Positions 1 through 11,544 of a DNA stretch of 64,000 nucleotides are shown piece by piece; the first letter of the stretch is position 1; each line of letters begins with the position of its first letter. The position numbers were made by a program, and so were the translations under genes. The DNA is from Duganella sp. 1411 (GTDB taxonomy: Bacteria; Pseudomonadota; Gammaproteobacteria; Burkholderiales; Burkholderiaceae_D), in assembly GCF_017833525.1 (NCBI RefSeq), contig NZ_JAFICD010000001.1:1984001-2048000 (forward strand), given 5' to 3'. A model generated the notes under the pieces. It did not search any database and was not told the origin of the DNA. It saw only the letters and a list, made by a program, of their open reading frames with translations.

Positions 1-248
1 TCGCGGCCGTTGATCGCGCTGATGTAGCTGGTCGTGGCGCTGGCGTCGAACGCCTTCTGGATCTCGACCACCGAATTGCCGCCGACCGACTTGGCCGTGA
101 CGATGGCGTTCTGGATCGCCCGGTACTCGGTGTAGGTGGGCACGATCTTCAGTCCCAGCACGCCGATAAAGCCCAGCATGGCCAGTACCACGATCAGCCC
201 CACCAGCGAAATACCCCGTTGCCTGCCGTGTTGATGAACTAATTGCAT
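1..248 (-). CDS. DUF4845 family membrane protein, partial
   Basis: This is the N-terminal 82 residues of a gene that continues past the left edge of the window. It starts with a short basic stretch (MQLVHQHGRQRG) followed by one hydrophobic helix of about 22 residues, then a soluble part containing VPTYTEYRAI. This matches the pilin-like N-terminus of DUF4845 proteins, which in betaproteobacteria lie between lepB and rnc. It is the last gene visible in the lepA-lepB run, 35 bases after the lepB stop. The molecular function of the family is unknown. The assignment rests on context plus the N-terminal pattern. Confidence 0.75.
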   Translation of the reverse strand, partial: MQLVHQHGRQRGISLVGLIVVLAMLGFIGVLGLKIVPTYTEYRAIQNAIVTAKSVGGNSVVEIQKAFDASATTSYISAINGR

Positions 249-283
249 GTTAATCCCTTTCGGCCGGCCGTGCGCTCACCGGA

Positions 284-1200
284 TTATTGGATGCTGCCGA
301 TGCGGCGCAGGTTACCCAGGTTCATCCAGACAAAGAATGCTTTTCCAACAATGTTCTTGTCGGGAACAAAGCCCCAGTAACGGCTGTCGAGGCTGTTATC
401 GCGGTTGTCACCCATCATGAAATAGTTGCCTTTCGGAACCACACACGTGAAGCTGTCGTAGGTGTAGGTGCACGACTCGTCCTTCAACGGGAACTGCTGC
501 ACTTCGGCCGGATTGAAGGTCGGCGCGCGTTCGTTGTTGAGGATGCGGTGGGTCACGCCCGTCAGCGCCTCCTGGTACTGCTTGTTGTAGACCAGGCGCT
601 CGTCGTCCAGGTAATCGTCCAGCGGGGTGTACTTCACTTCCACGCCGTTGACCGTTAAGCGCTTGTTTTCATACGTGATTTTATCACCCGGCACGCCGAC
701 CACGCGCTTGATGTAATCCTGGGTCATATCGCGCGGATATTTGAAGACCATCACGTCGCCCCGCTTGGGGTCGTTGATCTGGATGATTTTCTGGTTGAGC
801 ACCGGCAGGCGGATGCCGTAGGTGAACTTGTTCACCAGGATCAGATCGCCCACCAGCAGGGTCGGCACCATCGACGACGACGGGATCTTGAACGGCTCGT
901 ACAGGAACGAGCGCAGCACGAACACCAGCGCGATGACCGGGAAGAAGCTGCCCGAGTATTCGATCCACACCGGCTGGCGCAGGATGCCCGCCTCCAGCGC
1001 GGCGCGGTTGCCGTTGTTGTCGAGCTTGATGCCGTCGGCGGTCAGCTTGGCGTTGCGCGCGTCGTACTCGGCCAGCGCGCGGTTGGCGGCGGCGCGGCGC
1101 TGCTTGGCCAGGTAAAACACGTCGAGGCACCAGATCACGCCCGTGATCACCATCAACACGAACAGGATTAATGCGAAGTTACCTAAGATTACTTGCAGGC

Positions 1201-1204
<4 letters not shown>
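284..1204 (-). CDS. lepB: Signal peptidase I
   Basis: Membrane-bound serine protease that removes signal peptides from exported preproteins. The 306-residue product has an N-terminal transmembrane helix, a cytoplasmic loop and a second hydrophobic segment before the catalytic domain. The nucleophile motif [13 protein letters not shown], the general-base lysine in [11 protein letters not shown] and the late motif [14 protein letters not shown] are all present. Its ATG overlaps the lepA stop (ATGA), so translation is probably coupled to lepA. Length and motifs are normal for the S26A family, and the protein appears functional. Confidence 0.97.
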
Positions 1205-2994
<1,790 letters not shown>

Positions 2995-3185
2995 TAACAA
3001 ATATTCAAAAACGGGGGTGAGACGACGGGCGCGTCGGCGAGGTGCATGCTGCGCGCAATACAAAAAAAGCGCTCCGAGCGGGGCCGTAATGCCCTGGCGA
3101 GCGCCTTATCAAACTTTTCTACCCCCGCATTTTACCGGATTTCAGAGGGGAAAGGCCGACTTCTGCACTGCGACATGCATTTTGC

Positions 3186-3434
3186 TTATTTATTAAGCAC
3201 AGCAAGGACGCGCGGCGCGTCGAGGAAGTAGTGGCACAGCTCCGGTTCGGCCGGGTCGGCGTACAGCACCGGCACCAGCTCGTCGAAACGGGCCAGCAGG
3301 GAGGGATCGTCGGCGGTATCGATGTCGATGACGTCGACGGTGAACGGCCGCGCCGGCGTTTGCAGGCGCAGCAAGGCGTCCAGCATGTCCTGGCAGAGGT
3401 GGCAGTAGCCGCGGGAGTAGAGGGTGAAGTGCAT
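3186..3434 (-). CDS. Glutaredoxin-like thioredoxin-fold protein
   Basis: A small protein of 82 residues that begins MHFTLYSRGYCHLCQDM. The CHLC pair after the first beta strand is a CxxC redox centre as in the glutaredoxin family (DUF836 type). The ATG at 3434 was chosen because upstream in-frame initiation would need TTG. It lies between the mucD-type protease and lepA on the same strand, a common betaproteobacterial arrangement. The redox partner is not known from the sequence. Confidence 0.85.
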   Translation of the reverse strand: MHFTLYSRGYCHLCQDMLDALLRLQTPARPFTVDVIDIDTADDPSLLARFDELVPVLYADPAEPELCHYFLDAPRVLAVLNK

Positions 3435-3476
3435 GGTGATCGGAGCGGAGCCGTTCAACCCGCACCCCGGCGGCGT

Positions 3477-3504
3477 GGGGTCGGACCCGTTCGGGTCCGA
3501 CCCC
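3477..3504. repeat. GGGGTC...GACCCC palindrome, copy 1
   Basis: A perfect inverted repeat with 12-nt arms (GGGGTCGGACCC / GGGTCCGACCCC) and a GTTC loop, between the protease and glutaredoxin genes. The bases before it (GTTCAACCCGCAC) also precede the palindrome at 23435 and, inverted, border the one at 26188. The shared head makes this a dispersed intergenic repeat rather than an ordinary terminator, although it can fold as a hairpin. Confidence 0.75.
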
Positions 3505-3538
3505 CGGTTGGCCGGGGCGTGGCGGGCGGCTCAGCCGT

Positions 3539-5065
3539 TTATTTCTCTTTCGTCGCGCTCGGCCGCAACGAAATGAACTGCGTCGCGTCACCACGGCGCA
3601 CCAGCAGCACCGACGGCTTCTTCGGATCGAGCTTGGCCACCAGCGCATTGAACTGCTTGGCGTCCTTGACCTCGGTGTTATTGAGCTGCAGCACCACGTC
3701 GCCCTCCTGCAGGCGCGCCGACACACCCTCGGCCGACTCCACCATGACACCGCCGCCGACGCCCAGCGCCTTTTTCTTCTCGGCGCTCAGGTCGCTCACC
3801 ACCAGGCCCAGCGCGTTCGGCTTGCCTTCCGCCTCCGGCTCGGCCTTGTTGCCCTTGCCCTTGGACGCCTTGGCGGTCTTCTCACCTTCCAGCTCGGCGA
3901 CGACGACCGGCAAATCGATCTGCGCGCCCTTGCGCCACACCGTCACGGTGGCCTTGCTGCCGATGGCGGTGCCGCCCACCAGGCGCGGCAGGTCCGACGA
4001 GCGCGTCACCGTCGCGCCGTTGAATTTCAGGATGATGTCGCCGGACTTGATGCCGGCCTTGTCGGCGGGACCGCCCGGCTCGACCAGCGAGACCTCGGCG
4101 CCCTGCGCGCTCTTCAAGCCCAGCGACTCGGCCACTTCCCGGCTCACTTCGCCGATCTGGACGCCGATGCGCCCGCGCGTGACCTTGCCGGACTTCTTCA
4201 ACTGCTCGGAGACGCGGATCGCCTCGTCGATCGGCACCGCGAACGAGATGCCGTTGTAGGCGCCGGACAAGGTGGCGATCTGCGAGTTGATACCGATGAC
4301 CTCGCCACGCATATTGATCAGCGGGCCGCCCGAGTTGCCGGGATTGACGGCGACGTCGCTCTGGATCAGCGCCAGGTAGTCGCCGGTGTCGCGCTGCTTG
4401 GCCGAGATAATGCCGGCCGTGACGGTGTTTTCCAGGTTGAACGGGGAGCCGATGGCGATCACCCATTCGCCGACGCGGATCTTGTCCGAATCGCCCATGA
4501 CCAGGAACGGCAGGCGGTCGCCTTCGATCTTCAGCACGGCGACGTCGGTGCGGGCGTCCGCGCCCAACACCTTGGCCTTGAACTCGCGCTTGTCGGTCAA
4601 GGTGACGAACACCTCGTCGGCGCCGTCGACCACGTGGGCGTTGGTCATCACGTAGCCGTCGGCCGACAGGATGAAGCCGGAACCGACGCCGCGCTGCACC
4701 GGCTCCTCCGGCGCCTGGCGGCGTCCACGGGGATTGCCTTTGCCGGGTGGCACGGCCTTGCCGCCGGGGCTGGGCTGGGGGATCGCGCCGCCGAAGAAGC
4801 GGCGCAGGAATTCCTGCATTTCCTCGTCGCCGAGGTCCTCGCCGCGGCCACCCTGCTTCATCACTTCGGTGGTGCGGATATTGACCACCGCCGGGCCGAC
4901 CTTGTCGACCAGGTCGGCGAAATCGGGCAAGCCCACCACGGCGCCGGTGACCGGCGCGGCCGCTGTCGCGGGCGCCATGCCCAGCAGGGCGGGAGACATC
5001 CATACGCTTGCGCCGACCAGCAGCGCGGAAAGAGTTTTACCACCAGCAGTGAAATTGTTTTTCAT
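3539..5065 (-). CDS. mucD: Periplasmic serine protease, DegP/MucD type
   Basis: HtrA-family protease/chaperone for envelope quality control, 508 residues. The N-terminus has a signal peptide (basic MKNNFTAGGK, hydrophobic core, alanine-rich cleavage region). The catalytic triad is visible as NAHVVDGADEV (His), RTDVAVLKIE (Asp) and GNSGGPL (Ser), and two PDZ domains follow. A lysine/glycine-rich linker lies between the PDZ domains. It follows rpoE-rseA on the same strand, so it is probably sigma-E controlled. The closely related degP/degQ names would also be acceptable. Confidence 0.93.
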   Translation of the reverse strand: MKNNFTAGGKTLSALLVGASVWMSPALLGMAPATAAAPVTGAVVGLPDFADLVDKVGPAVVNIRTTEVMKQGGRGEDLGDEEMQEFLRRFFGGAIPQPSPGGKAVPPGKGNPRGRRQAPEEPVQRGVGSGFILSADGYVMTNAHVVDGADEVFVTLTDKREFKAKVLGADARTDVAVLKIEGDRLPFLVMGDSDKIRVGEWVIAIGSPFNLENTVTAGIISAKQRDTGDYLALIQSDVAVNPGNSGGPLINMRGEVIGINSQIATLSGAYNGISFAVPIDEAIRVSEQLKKSGKVTRGRIGVQIGEVSREVAESLGLKSAQGAEVSLVEPGGPADKAGIKSGDIILKFNGATVTRSSDLPRLVGGTAIGSKATVTVWRKGAQIDLPVVVAELEGEKTAKASKGKGNKAEPEAEGKPNALGLVVSDLSAEKKKALGVGGGVMVESAEGVSARLQEGDVVLQLNNTEVKDAKQFNALVAKLDPKKPSVLLVRRGDATQFISLRPSATKEK

Positions 5066-5231
5066 GGAAAGTATCGGTCTCTATAAAGTTCTTGGATGCG
5101 TTTAACCACCCGTTGTCGCGTGGCGCCGGGTGGCTAGCATACATGGTAAGCGAAAAGTCGCCCGCCAGCGTGCGCAAAGTTATTATAAGAGTATGTGGCC
5201 GATGCTGGCTTAAGGCAGGATTACGGCGAGA

Positions 5232-5567
5232 TTATGGCAGGATCACGTCCGCGCGGGACTCCGGCAGTTTGTCGGTCGGCGCGCCCGGCGCCAAAGGGGA
5301 CCCATCCGCGGCGGCGCCGTCGGCGAACGGCGGCACCTCGTGGGCAGGCTCGGCCGCCAGGCGGGCCGCCAGCGCGGCGTTGAAGCCCGCACTCAGGGTG
5401 CCGTCGGCCTCGTCGCGCAGCACGTCGCCGGTCAGGTGATAAGCGCGCCAGGCCGCCTGCCCTTCCGCAGTGTCGAGCGCGGCGAACGCCAGCTCCCGTT
5501 CGCTGTGCGGCAGCTCACCGTCGGCCAACGCCGAGATGTTTTCGTGCAGTCTTTTCTGGGTATCCAT
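5232..5567 (-). CDS. rseA: Short RseA-like anti-sigma-E factor
   Basis: The start MDTQKRLHENISALADGEL was chosen because it matches the RseA N-terminal domain that holds sigma-E; upstream in-frame starts lack family similarity. The domain continues through WRAYHLTGDVLRDE, which is typical of RseA. The 111-residue product then ends in a proline/alanine-rich tail. I see no transmembrane segment and no periplasmic domain, both present in classic RseA. No rseB gene lies between it and mucD (only 166 bases). Confidence 0.85.
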   Translation of the reverse strand: MDTQKRLHENISALADGELPHSERELAFAALDTAEGQAAWRAYHLTGDVLRDEADGTLSAGFNAALAARLAAEPAHEVPPFADGAAADGSPLAPGAPTDKLPESRADVILP

Positions 5568-5656
5568 CGCATATCCCGCCATCTTAAAACACATCCACCT
5601 CGTGCCGCCTAGTCGACACTTTCCGGACGTCAACAACAATTGCCATCATCACCGCC

Positions 5657-6259
5657 TTACCAGCGCTTGTCAATCGGCATGTCCAGTAAAGGCTTCAATT
5701 TTTCGGCGATGACTTCGCGGGCACGGAATATGCGGCTGCGGACCGTACCGATGGGACAGCCCATGATGTCTGAAATCTCCTCATAGCTCAATCCCTCGAT
5801 TTCGCGCAAGGCGATCGCGGTCCGCAAATCGACCGGCAGGGCATCCATCGCCGCATTGACCGTTTGCGCGATTTGCTTGCTTGCCAGCATGGATTCCGGC
5901 GTATTAATGTCACGTAACTGCTCTCCATCGTTAAAGGCTTCCGCCTGTTCCGCGTCCGCTTCGGTCGACGTGGGCGTGCGGCGGCCCTGCGTCGCCAGGA
6001 AGTTCTTGGCGGTGTTGATGCCAATACGGTACAACCACGTGTAGAAGGCGGAGTCGCCGCGAAAATGCCGCAACGCCCGGTACGCCTTGATAAACGTCTC
6101 TTGTACCACATCTTCAGCCTCGGCGGGATCATGCACGATACGCGACAGCAGGCGCATCAAGCGGCGCTGATATTTCGCCACCAGCAGATCAAACGCCTGC
6201 TTGTCACCGGCCCGGACCCGGTCGACCAGCATCTGGTCACACTCACGTTCTGTCGTCAC
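5657..6259 (-). CDS. rpoE: RNA polymerase sigma factor RpoE (ECF, sigma-E)
   Basis: Extracytoplasmic-function sigma factor of 200 residues. Region 2 shows DVVQETFIKAYRALRHFRGDSAFYTWLYRI (quoted in pieces: DVVQETFIKAYRAL, then FYTWLYRIGINTAKN). Region 4 shows LREIEGLSYEEISDIMGCP and GTVRSRIFRAR, the -35-binding helix-turn-helix. It heads the rpoE-rseA-mucD group and is expected to control envelope stress genes. The length is standard. Confidence 0.96.
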   Translation of the reverse strand: MTTERECDQMLVDRVRAGDKQAFDLLVAKYQRRLMRLLSRIVHDPAEAEDVVQETFIKAYRALRHFRGDSAFYTWLYRIGINTAKNFLATQGRRTPTSTEADAEQAEAFNDGEQLRDINTPESMLASKQIAQTVNAAMDALPVDLRTAIALREIEGLSYEEISDIMGCPIGTVRSRIFRAREVIAEKLKPLLDMPIDKRW

Positions 6260-6338
6260 TCCTGCATTCCTCAGTGGCCTGCAGCATCGCCGAATCTTAT
6301 AGTCATATATGCTATAGAGTTAGCCCGCTGCAAGAAGT

Positions 6339-6767
6339 TCACAGTGTTGGCGTTTTTATTTCAGTGCGTCCAGCGACGGAACGGCACGCCAGCGACAAAG
6401 CGCGCAGCTCAGGCCGCGTCACCCCGTCCGGCAGCACCAGCACCCACCGCACCCTGCCGTCATCGCCACCCAGGCGCAACAGCAACATGCCCGGCCACAG
6501 GGTCGACCCGTCCAGCAGGCGCAGCGTCGTCCCTGGTTCTTGGTATACCGCCAGCCGAAAGCGGCCGACACCGGATATATCAAGGTGGAGCGCGATACCG
6601 CAGGGACGCCCCGTCACCCAGCCCAGCAGGCCGGCCACCACGCACAACAGCGGCGCTGCCACGCCCGGACACAGCGCGGCCGACATCGCCACACAACTGC
6701 ACAGCCCGGCATGCAAGAAGCGCAAGCCGGACGAGGGGCGAACGACGACAGACACCGCGATCGACAT
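6339..6767 (-). CDS. YgfX/CptA-like membrane protein
   Basis: A product of about 142 residues if it starts at MSIAVSVVVRPSS. Two hydrophobic helices near the N-terminus are followed by a soluble part with DISGVGRFRLAVYQ and LWPGMLLLRLGGDDGR, then LVLPDGVTRPELR. This pattern of a paired N-terminal hairpin, a LWP motif and a LPDxx motif is that of the YgfX-type family. The same family often sits between fabF and rpoE in betaproteobacteria. Function here is unproven, and the start could be further upstream. Confidence 0.6.
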   Translation of the reverse strand: MSIAVSVVVRPSSGLRFLHAGLCSCVAMSAALCPGVAAPLLCVVAGLLGWVTGRPCGIALHLDISGVGRFRLAVYQEPGTTLRLLDGSTLWPGMLLLRLGGDDGRVRWVLVLPDGVTRPELRALSLACRSVAGRTEIKTPTL

Positions 6768-6950
6768 GACGGCAGCACCACAAAACGCGTACACAAAAAA
6801 ATAGGGGGAAACAACACAGCTTGGAAGCGCCAGCGCGAGGCTGGGCAATTCTGGCGCTGGCGAATGCCAGCGCCGAATCCTCGCTCACCATGGTTGGACC
6901 AGGTGAGCCCGGATTTAGTTCAACCCGAAGGCGAACTTTTCACACTTTTT

Positions 6951-8198
6951 TTACAGCTTGCCGAACAGCAGACTACCGTTGGTGCCGCCGAAGCCGAACG
7001 AGTTCTTCAGCGCGTACTCGATCTTCATCGGCCGGGCGACGTTGGCGCAGAAGTCCAGGTCGCAGGCAGGGTCCTGGTTGAACAGGTTGATGGTCGGCGG
7101 CGACACCTGATGGTGGATCGCCAACACCGTAAACACCGCCTCCAGGCCGCCGGCGCCGCCCAGCAGGTGGCCGGTCAACGACTTGGTCGAATTGACCACC
7201 AGCTTCTTGGCGTGCTCGCCGAAGGTGCGCTTGATGCCCTGCACCTCGGCCACGTCGCCCTGCGGCGTCGAGGTGCCGTGCGCGTTCACGTACTGCACCT
7301 GGTCGGGGTTGACCCCGGCGTTGCGCAACGCGGCCTGGGCCGACTTGCTGCCGCCGGCGCCGTCTTCCAACGGCGACGTCATGTGGTAGGCGTCGGCGCT
7401 CATGCCAAAGCCGAGCAGCTCGGCGTAGATCGTCGCGCCGCGCGCCTTGGCGTGTTCGTACTCTTCGAGCACCATCACGCCGGCGCCCTCGCCCAGCACG
7501 AAACCGTCGCGGTCCGTATCCCATGGACGGGACGCGGTGGCCGGATCGTCGTTGCGCGACGACAGCGCCTTGGCCGAGGCGAAACCGCCCAGGCCCAGCG
7601 GCGAAATGGTCGACTCGGCACCGCCGGCCACCATCACGTCGGCATCGCCGTACTCGATCAGGCGAGCGGCGGCGCCGATGCAATGCAGGCCGGTGGTGCA
7701 AGCCGTCACGATCGACAGGTTAGGGCCACGCATGCCGTACTTGATCGACAGGTTACCGGAGATCATGTTGATGATCGAGGCGGGCACGAAGAACGGCGAA
7801 ATACGGCGCGGACCGCGCTTGTCGTAGTCTTCCTTCTGCTCTTCGATCATCGGCAGGCCGCCGATGCCGGAACCGATGATGACGCCGATGCGGTCGGCGT
7901 TGTCCTCGGTGACGACCACGCCGGAATCCTGCACGGCCTGGATGCCGGCCGCCATGCCGTAATGGATGAACGTATCCATATGGCGGGCTTCCTTGGCCGA
8001 GATGTAGTCCTCGATATTGAAGCCTTTGACTTCACCGGCAAAACGGGTACTGAAAGCTTGCGCGTCAAACTTGGTGATGGTGGCAATACCGGACTTGCCT
8101 TCGAGCGCCGCGGCCCACGTGTCGGCAACGTTGTTGCCGATCGGTGAGACGGCGCCCAGGCCGGTAATGACAACACGACGGTTTTTAGAACCTCTCAA
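6951..8198 (-). CDS. fabF: Beta-ketoacyl-ACP synthase II
   Basis: Condensing enzyme that elongates acyl-ACP with malonyl-ACP in type II fatty acid synthesis. The 415-residue protein shows the catalytic cysteine in [14 protein letters not shown] and the two histidines in [11 protein letters not shown] and [15 protein letters not shown]. It begins [16 protein letters not shown] as FabF does. It is the last gene of the fab operon, 31 bases after acpP. Confidence 0.97.
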   Translation of the reverse strand: MRGSKNRRVVITGLGAVSPIGNNVADTWAAALEGKSGIATITKFDAQAFSTRFAGEVKGFNIEDYISAKEARHMDTFIHYGMAAGIQAVQDSGVVVTEDNADRIGVIIGSGIGGLPMIEEQKEDYDKRGPRRISPFFVPASIINMISGNLSIKYGMRGPNLSIVTACTTGLHCIGAAARLIEYGDADVMVAGGAESTISPLGLGGFASAKALSSRNDDPATASRPWDTDRDGFVLGEGAGVMVLEEYEHAKARGATIYAELLGFGMSADAYHMTSPLEDGAGGSKSAQAALRNAGVNPDQVQYVNAHGTSTPQGDVAEVQGIKRTFGEHAKKLVVNSTKSLTGHLLGGAGGLEAVFTVLAIHHQVSPPTINLFNQDPACDLDFCANVARPMKIEYALKNSFGFGGTNGSLLFGKL

Positions 8199-8229
8199 GC
8201 GATTCTCCTAAAGTCGATCGGGCGGTAAA

Positions 8230-8469
8230 TCAGGCCTTGACGTGTGCAGTAGCGTAGTCGATCGCTTGCTGAACGGTCGTGATCTTTTCTGCCTGTTCGT
8301 CAGGGATTTCCATTTCGAATTCGTCTTCCAGGGCCATCACCAGCTCGACGGTGTCCAGCGAGTCAGCGCCCAGGTCGTCGACGAACGAGGATTCGATCTT
8401 GATGTCTGCTTCGGCGACGCCCAGTTGCTCAGCGACGATTTTCTTAACGCGTTGTTCGATATCCGACAT
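8230..8469 (-). CDS. acpP: Acyl carrier protein
   Basis: Acidic 79-residue carrier protein. The phosphopantetheine attachment serine is in [18 protein letters not shown]. The N-terminus [18 protein letters not shown] is the standard AcpP start. It lies between fabG and fabF, as in most proteobacteria, and carries all acyl intermediates for the neighbouring enzymes. Confidence 0.98.
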   Translation of the reverse strand: MSDIEQRVKKIVAEQLGVAEADIKIESSFVDDLGADSLDTVELVMALEDEFEMEIPDEQAEKITTVQQAIDYATAHVKA

Positions 8470-8622
8470 GTTATGGCTCCATTTGTTTGTTACGGAAAGC
8501 GCGCATTTTATCAGGTTTGCGCACTGAAAAACTAATTTCGGTGTCTGCCGCTAATTTGCTGCAAACTATTCCGAAATCACTGGTAAAAGACGGGAACGGC
8601 ATTTTTTCGATGCCAGAACCCA

Positions 8623-9369
8623 TCAATTCATATACATACCGCCATTCACGTGCAAGGTAGTGCCGGTGATATAGGCCGCCTGCGGCGAGGCCAGGAAGGC
8701 GACCGCCGCGGCGATATCCTCCGGCTTGCCCAGGCGCGCCAGCGGAATCTGCGTCAGCAGCGCCGCGTGTTGCTCCTCGCCCAGCGCCTTGGTCATGTCG
8801 GTGTCGATGAAGCCCGGCGCCACGCTGTTGACGGTGATGTTGCGGCTGCCGATCTCGCGCGCCAGCGCGCGGCCCATGCCCTCGACGCCGGCCTTGGCGG
8901 CGGCGTAATTCATCTGGCCCGGATTGCCGGCCGACGCCACCACCGACGTGATGTTAATAATACGCCCAGTTTTCGCTTTCATCATGCCGCGCAATACCGC
9001 GCGCGACAAGCGGCCGACCGAACTGAGGTTGGTGGCGATGACGCTGTCCCATTCCTCGTCCTTCATGCGCATGGCCAGCTGGTCCTGCGTGATGCCGGCG
9101 TTATTGACCAGGATGCCGACGGCGCCGAAGGTTTTGCCGATCTCGTCGATGACGGCCGCGCAGCGCTCGGCGTCGGTCACGTTCAGCACCATGCCCTTGC
9201 CGGCCTCGGCGCCGAACTCGCCCAGGTAGGCGCTGATCGCCTCGGCCCCGGCCTCGGTGGTGGCGGTGCCGATCACGCGCGCGCCCTGGCGGGCCAGCTC
9301 TTGGGCGATGGCCTTGCCGATGCCGCGCGATGCGCCCGTGACCAGGGCGACTTGGTTTGCTAAATTCAT
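8623..9369 (-). CDS. fabG: 3-oxoacyl-ACP reductase
   Basis: NADPH-dependent short-chain dehydrogenase of 248 residues with the ATG at 9369 (MNLANQVALVTGASRGIGKA). A longer upstream frame exists but overlaps fabD and has no family similarity. The cofactor motif TGASRGIG, the NNAG motif and the YAAAKAG catalytic Tyr-Lys pair are present. It lies between fabD and acpP. Confidence 0.97.
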   Translation of the reverse strand: MNLANQVALVTGASRGIGKAIAQELARQGARVIGTATTEAGAEAISAYLGEFGAEAGKGMVLNVTDAERCAAVIDEIGKTFGAVGILVNNAGITQDQLAMRMKDEEWDSVIATNLSSVGRLSRAVLRGMMKAKTGRIINITSVVASAGNPGQMNYAAAKAGVEGMGRALAREIGSRNITVNSVAPGFIDTDMTKALGEEQHAALLTQIPLARLGKPEDIAAAVAFLASPQAAYITGTTLHVNGGMYMN

Positions 9370-9428
9370 GGTTGTCCTTCTACGTAAATAACGAGTGTGC
9401 CTGAAGTTCTTTGATTTACCCGGCCGTT

Positions 9429-10370
9429 TTACTTGAGCGAGGTCAAAACGCGCTCCAGCGAGGCCTGATCGGTCATGGCGTCGCCCACCAGGGTGGCGTC
9501 GATGCGCTTGGTCAGCCCCATCAGCACCTTGCCCGGGCCGCACTCGACCACTTGGGTGATGCCGTCGGCGGCGACTTTTTGCATCGTCTCGACCCAGCGC
9601 ACCGGCGCGGCGGCCTGGCGCACCAGCGCGTCCTTGATCGCGGCCGGGTCGTTGAGCACGGCGACGTCGACGTTGTTGATCAGCGCGATCTGCGGCGCCG
9701 AGAAGCTCAGCTCGGCCATGTAGTCGCGCAGGCGGTCCGAGGCCGGCTTCAGCAGCGACGAATGGAACGGCGCCGACACCGGCAACTTCATGGCGCGCTT
9801 GGCGCCCTTGGCCTTGGCGATCTCGCAGGCGCGCTCGACGGCCGCGGTCTCGCCGGCGATGACCACCTGGGCCGGCGCGTTGAAGTTGACGGCCTCGACC
9901 ACCGAGCCCGGCGTGGCGGCGACCGCCTCGGCGCAGGCGGCGCGGACGTCGTCGTCCGACAGGCCCAGCACCACGGCCATCGTCCCCTGCCCGACCGGCA
10001 CGGCTTCCTGCATCGCCTGGGCGCGGAAGCGCACCAGCGGCACCGCGTCCTTGAACGCGATCACGCCGGCGGCGACCAGCGCCGAGTATTCACCCAAGCT
10101 GTGGCCGGCGACCACCGACGGCAGCGGACCGCCGGCGGCGAGCCACGCGCGGTAGACGGCGACGGCGGCGGTCAGCATGACCGGCTGGGTGTTGGTGGTC
10201 AGGTCGAGCTCTTCCTTGGGACCTTCGGCCATCAGCTTGCCCAGGTCGAAGTTCAGCGCGTCGGACGCCTCGGCGATGGTCTGCGCCACCACCGGATTGC
10301 CGGCGAAGCCGTCCATCATCGCGATCGCCTGGGAACCCTGGCCTGGAAATACAAAAGCAAATTTAGTCAT
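9429..10370 (-). CDS. fabD: Malonyl-CoA:ACP transacylase
   Basis: Transfers malonyl groups from CoA to ACP. The start at 10370 gives MTKFAFVFPGQGSQ, the canonical N-terminus, and a 313-residue protein. The active-site serine is in GHSLGEYSALVAAG, and the catalytic histidine region is SAPFHSSLL. It lies in the operon between fabH and fabG. Confidence 0.97.
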   Translation of the reverse strand: MTKFAFVFPGQGSQAIAMMDGFAGNPVVAQTIAEASDALNFDLGKLMAEGPKEELDLTTNTQPVMLTAAVAVYRAWLAAGGPLPSVVAGHSLGEYSALVAAGVIAFKDAVPLVRFRAQAMQEAVPVGQGTMAVVLGLSDDDVRAACAEAVAATPGSVVEAVNFNAPAQVVIAGETAAVERACEIAKAKGAKRAMKLPVSAPFHSSLLKPASDRLRDYMAELSFSAPQIALINNVDVAVLNDPAAIKDALVRQAAAPVRWVETMQKVAADGITQVVECGPGKVLMGLTKRIDATLVGDAMTDQASLERVLTSLK

Positions 10371-10464
10371 CACGCAATCCATCTTATAAATATAGGAATC
10401 CAACCGACGCCGCCAACCGTGGTGACCACGCGTGGACCACGACGGATGATCGCACGAGGAGACA

Positions 10465-10495
10465 CGTAGGGCGGATTAGCGAAGCGTAATCCGCC
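10465..10495. repeat. GGCGGATTA/TAATCCGCC hairpin repeat, copy 1
   Basis: An intergenic 31-nt element starting CGTAGGGCGGATTAGCG, with arms GGCGGATTA and TAATCCGCC. Further copies lie at 15388, 36519, 42829 and, degenerate, at 60571. It sits in the fabH-fabD gap. Similar short hairpins are widespread in proteobacteria and behave like REP-type repeats. Confidence 0.85.
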
Positions 10496-10545
10496 AAGCA
10501 TGCGTTACAGCCGGAGCCCGTTAGAACTCTAATTCTAATTCCGCG

Positions 10546-11529
10546 TTAAAAACGCGCCAGGACAGCGCCCCAGGTAAAGCCACCGCCAACACCCTCCATC
10601 AGAATGTTCTGGCCCTTCTGGATGCGCCCATCGCGCACCGCGGCATCGAGCGCCAGCGGAATCGACGCGGCCGACGTATTACCGTGCTGATCGACGGTAA
10701 CCACCATCTTCTCCAGCGGCAGGCCCAGCTTCTTGGCGGTACTGTTCATGATGCGGATATTGGCCTGGTGCGGAATCAGCCAGTCGATCTGATCCTGCGA
10801 CATCTCGGCCTTCTCCAGCGCCTCGTTGGCCACCTTTTCCAGCACCGACACGGCCAGCTTGAACACCGCCGGCCCGTCCATGTACAGATAAGCCTCGCCG
10901 GCCACCGCGCCGCCGAACGAATCGGGCATGCACAGGATGCCGGAATGGCGGCCGTCCGCGTGCAGCGCGGTCGCCAGCACGCCCGGCTCCTTCGAGGCGG
11001 TCAGCACCACGGCGCCGGCGCCGTCGCCGAACAGCACGCAAGTGGTGCGGTCGTTGAAATCGAGGATGCGCGAGAACACCTCGGCGCCGATCACCAGCAC
11101 GTTCTTGTTCATGCCGGCGCGGATGAAGGCGTCGGCGGTCGACAGCGCGTAGACGAAGCCGCTGCACACGGCCTGCACGTCGACGGCGGCGCCGTTGTTG
11201 GTGATGCCCAGCTTTTGCTGGACGATGCAGGCGGTGCTGGGGAAGCTGCCGAAGAAATCGGGGGTCGAGCTGGCCACGATGATCAAGTCGATATCGTTGG
11301 GCTGCAGGTCGGCCATCTCGAGCGCGCGCTTGGCCGCGTGGACCGCCAGGTCGGACGATTTCTGGCCCGCCTCGGCGAAGTGGCGCGCCGAAATGCCGCT
11401 GCGGCTGACGATCCACTCGTCCGAGGTCTCGATCCCCTTCGCGGCGAGCTGATCAGTCAAATCCTGGTTGGTGACACGCCTCTCGGGCAGATAGCTGCCG
11501 GTGCCGATAATTTTGCTGTACAAAGTCAT
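10546..11529 (-). CDS. fabH: Beta-ketoacyl-ACP synthase III
   Basis: Initiates fatty acid synthesis by condensing acetyl-CoA with malonyl-ACP. The 327-residue product starts at [16 protein letters not shown]. The catalytic Cys-His-Asn set is visible in [21 protein letters not shown] and [10 protein letters not shown]. The gene follows plsX with a 15-base gap, and the plsX-fabH-fabD order is typical. Confidence 0.97.
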   Translation of the reverse strand: MTLYSKIIGTGSYLPERRVTNQDLTDQLAAKGIETSDEWIVSRSGISARHFAEAGQKSSDLAVHAAKRALEMADLQPNDIDLIIVASSTPDFFGSFPSTACIVQQKLGITNNGAAVDVQAVCSGFVYALSTADAFIRAGMNKNVLVIGAEVFSRILDFNDRTTCVLFGDGAGAVVLTASKEPGVLATALHADGRHSGILCMPDSFGGAVAGEAYLYMDGPAVFKLAVSVLEKVANEALEKAEMSQDQIDWLIPHQANIRIMNSTAKKLGLPLEKMVVTVDQHGNTSAASIPLALDAAVRDGRIQKGQNILMEGVGGGFTWGAVLARF

Positions 11530-11544
11530 GCCGTCCACCATTCA

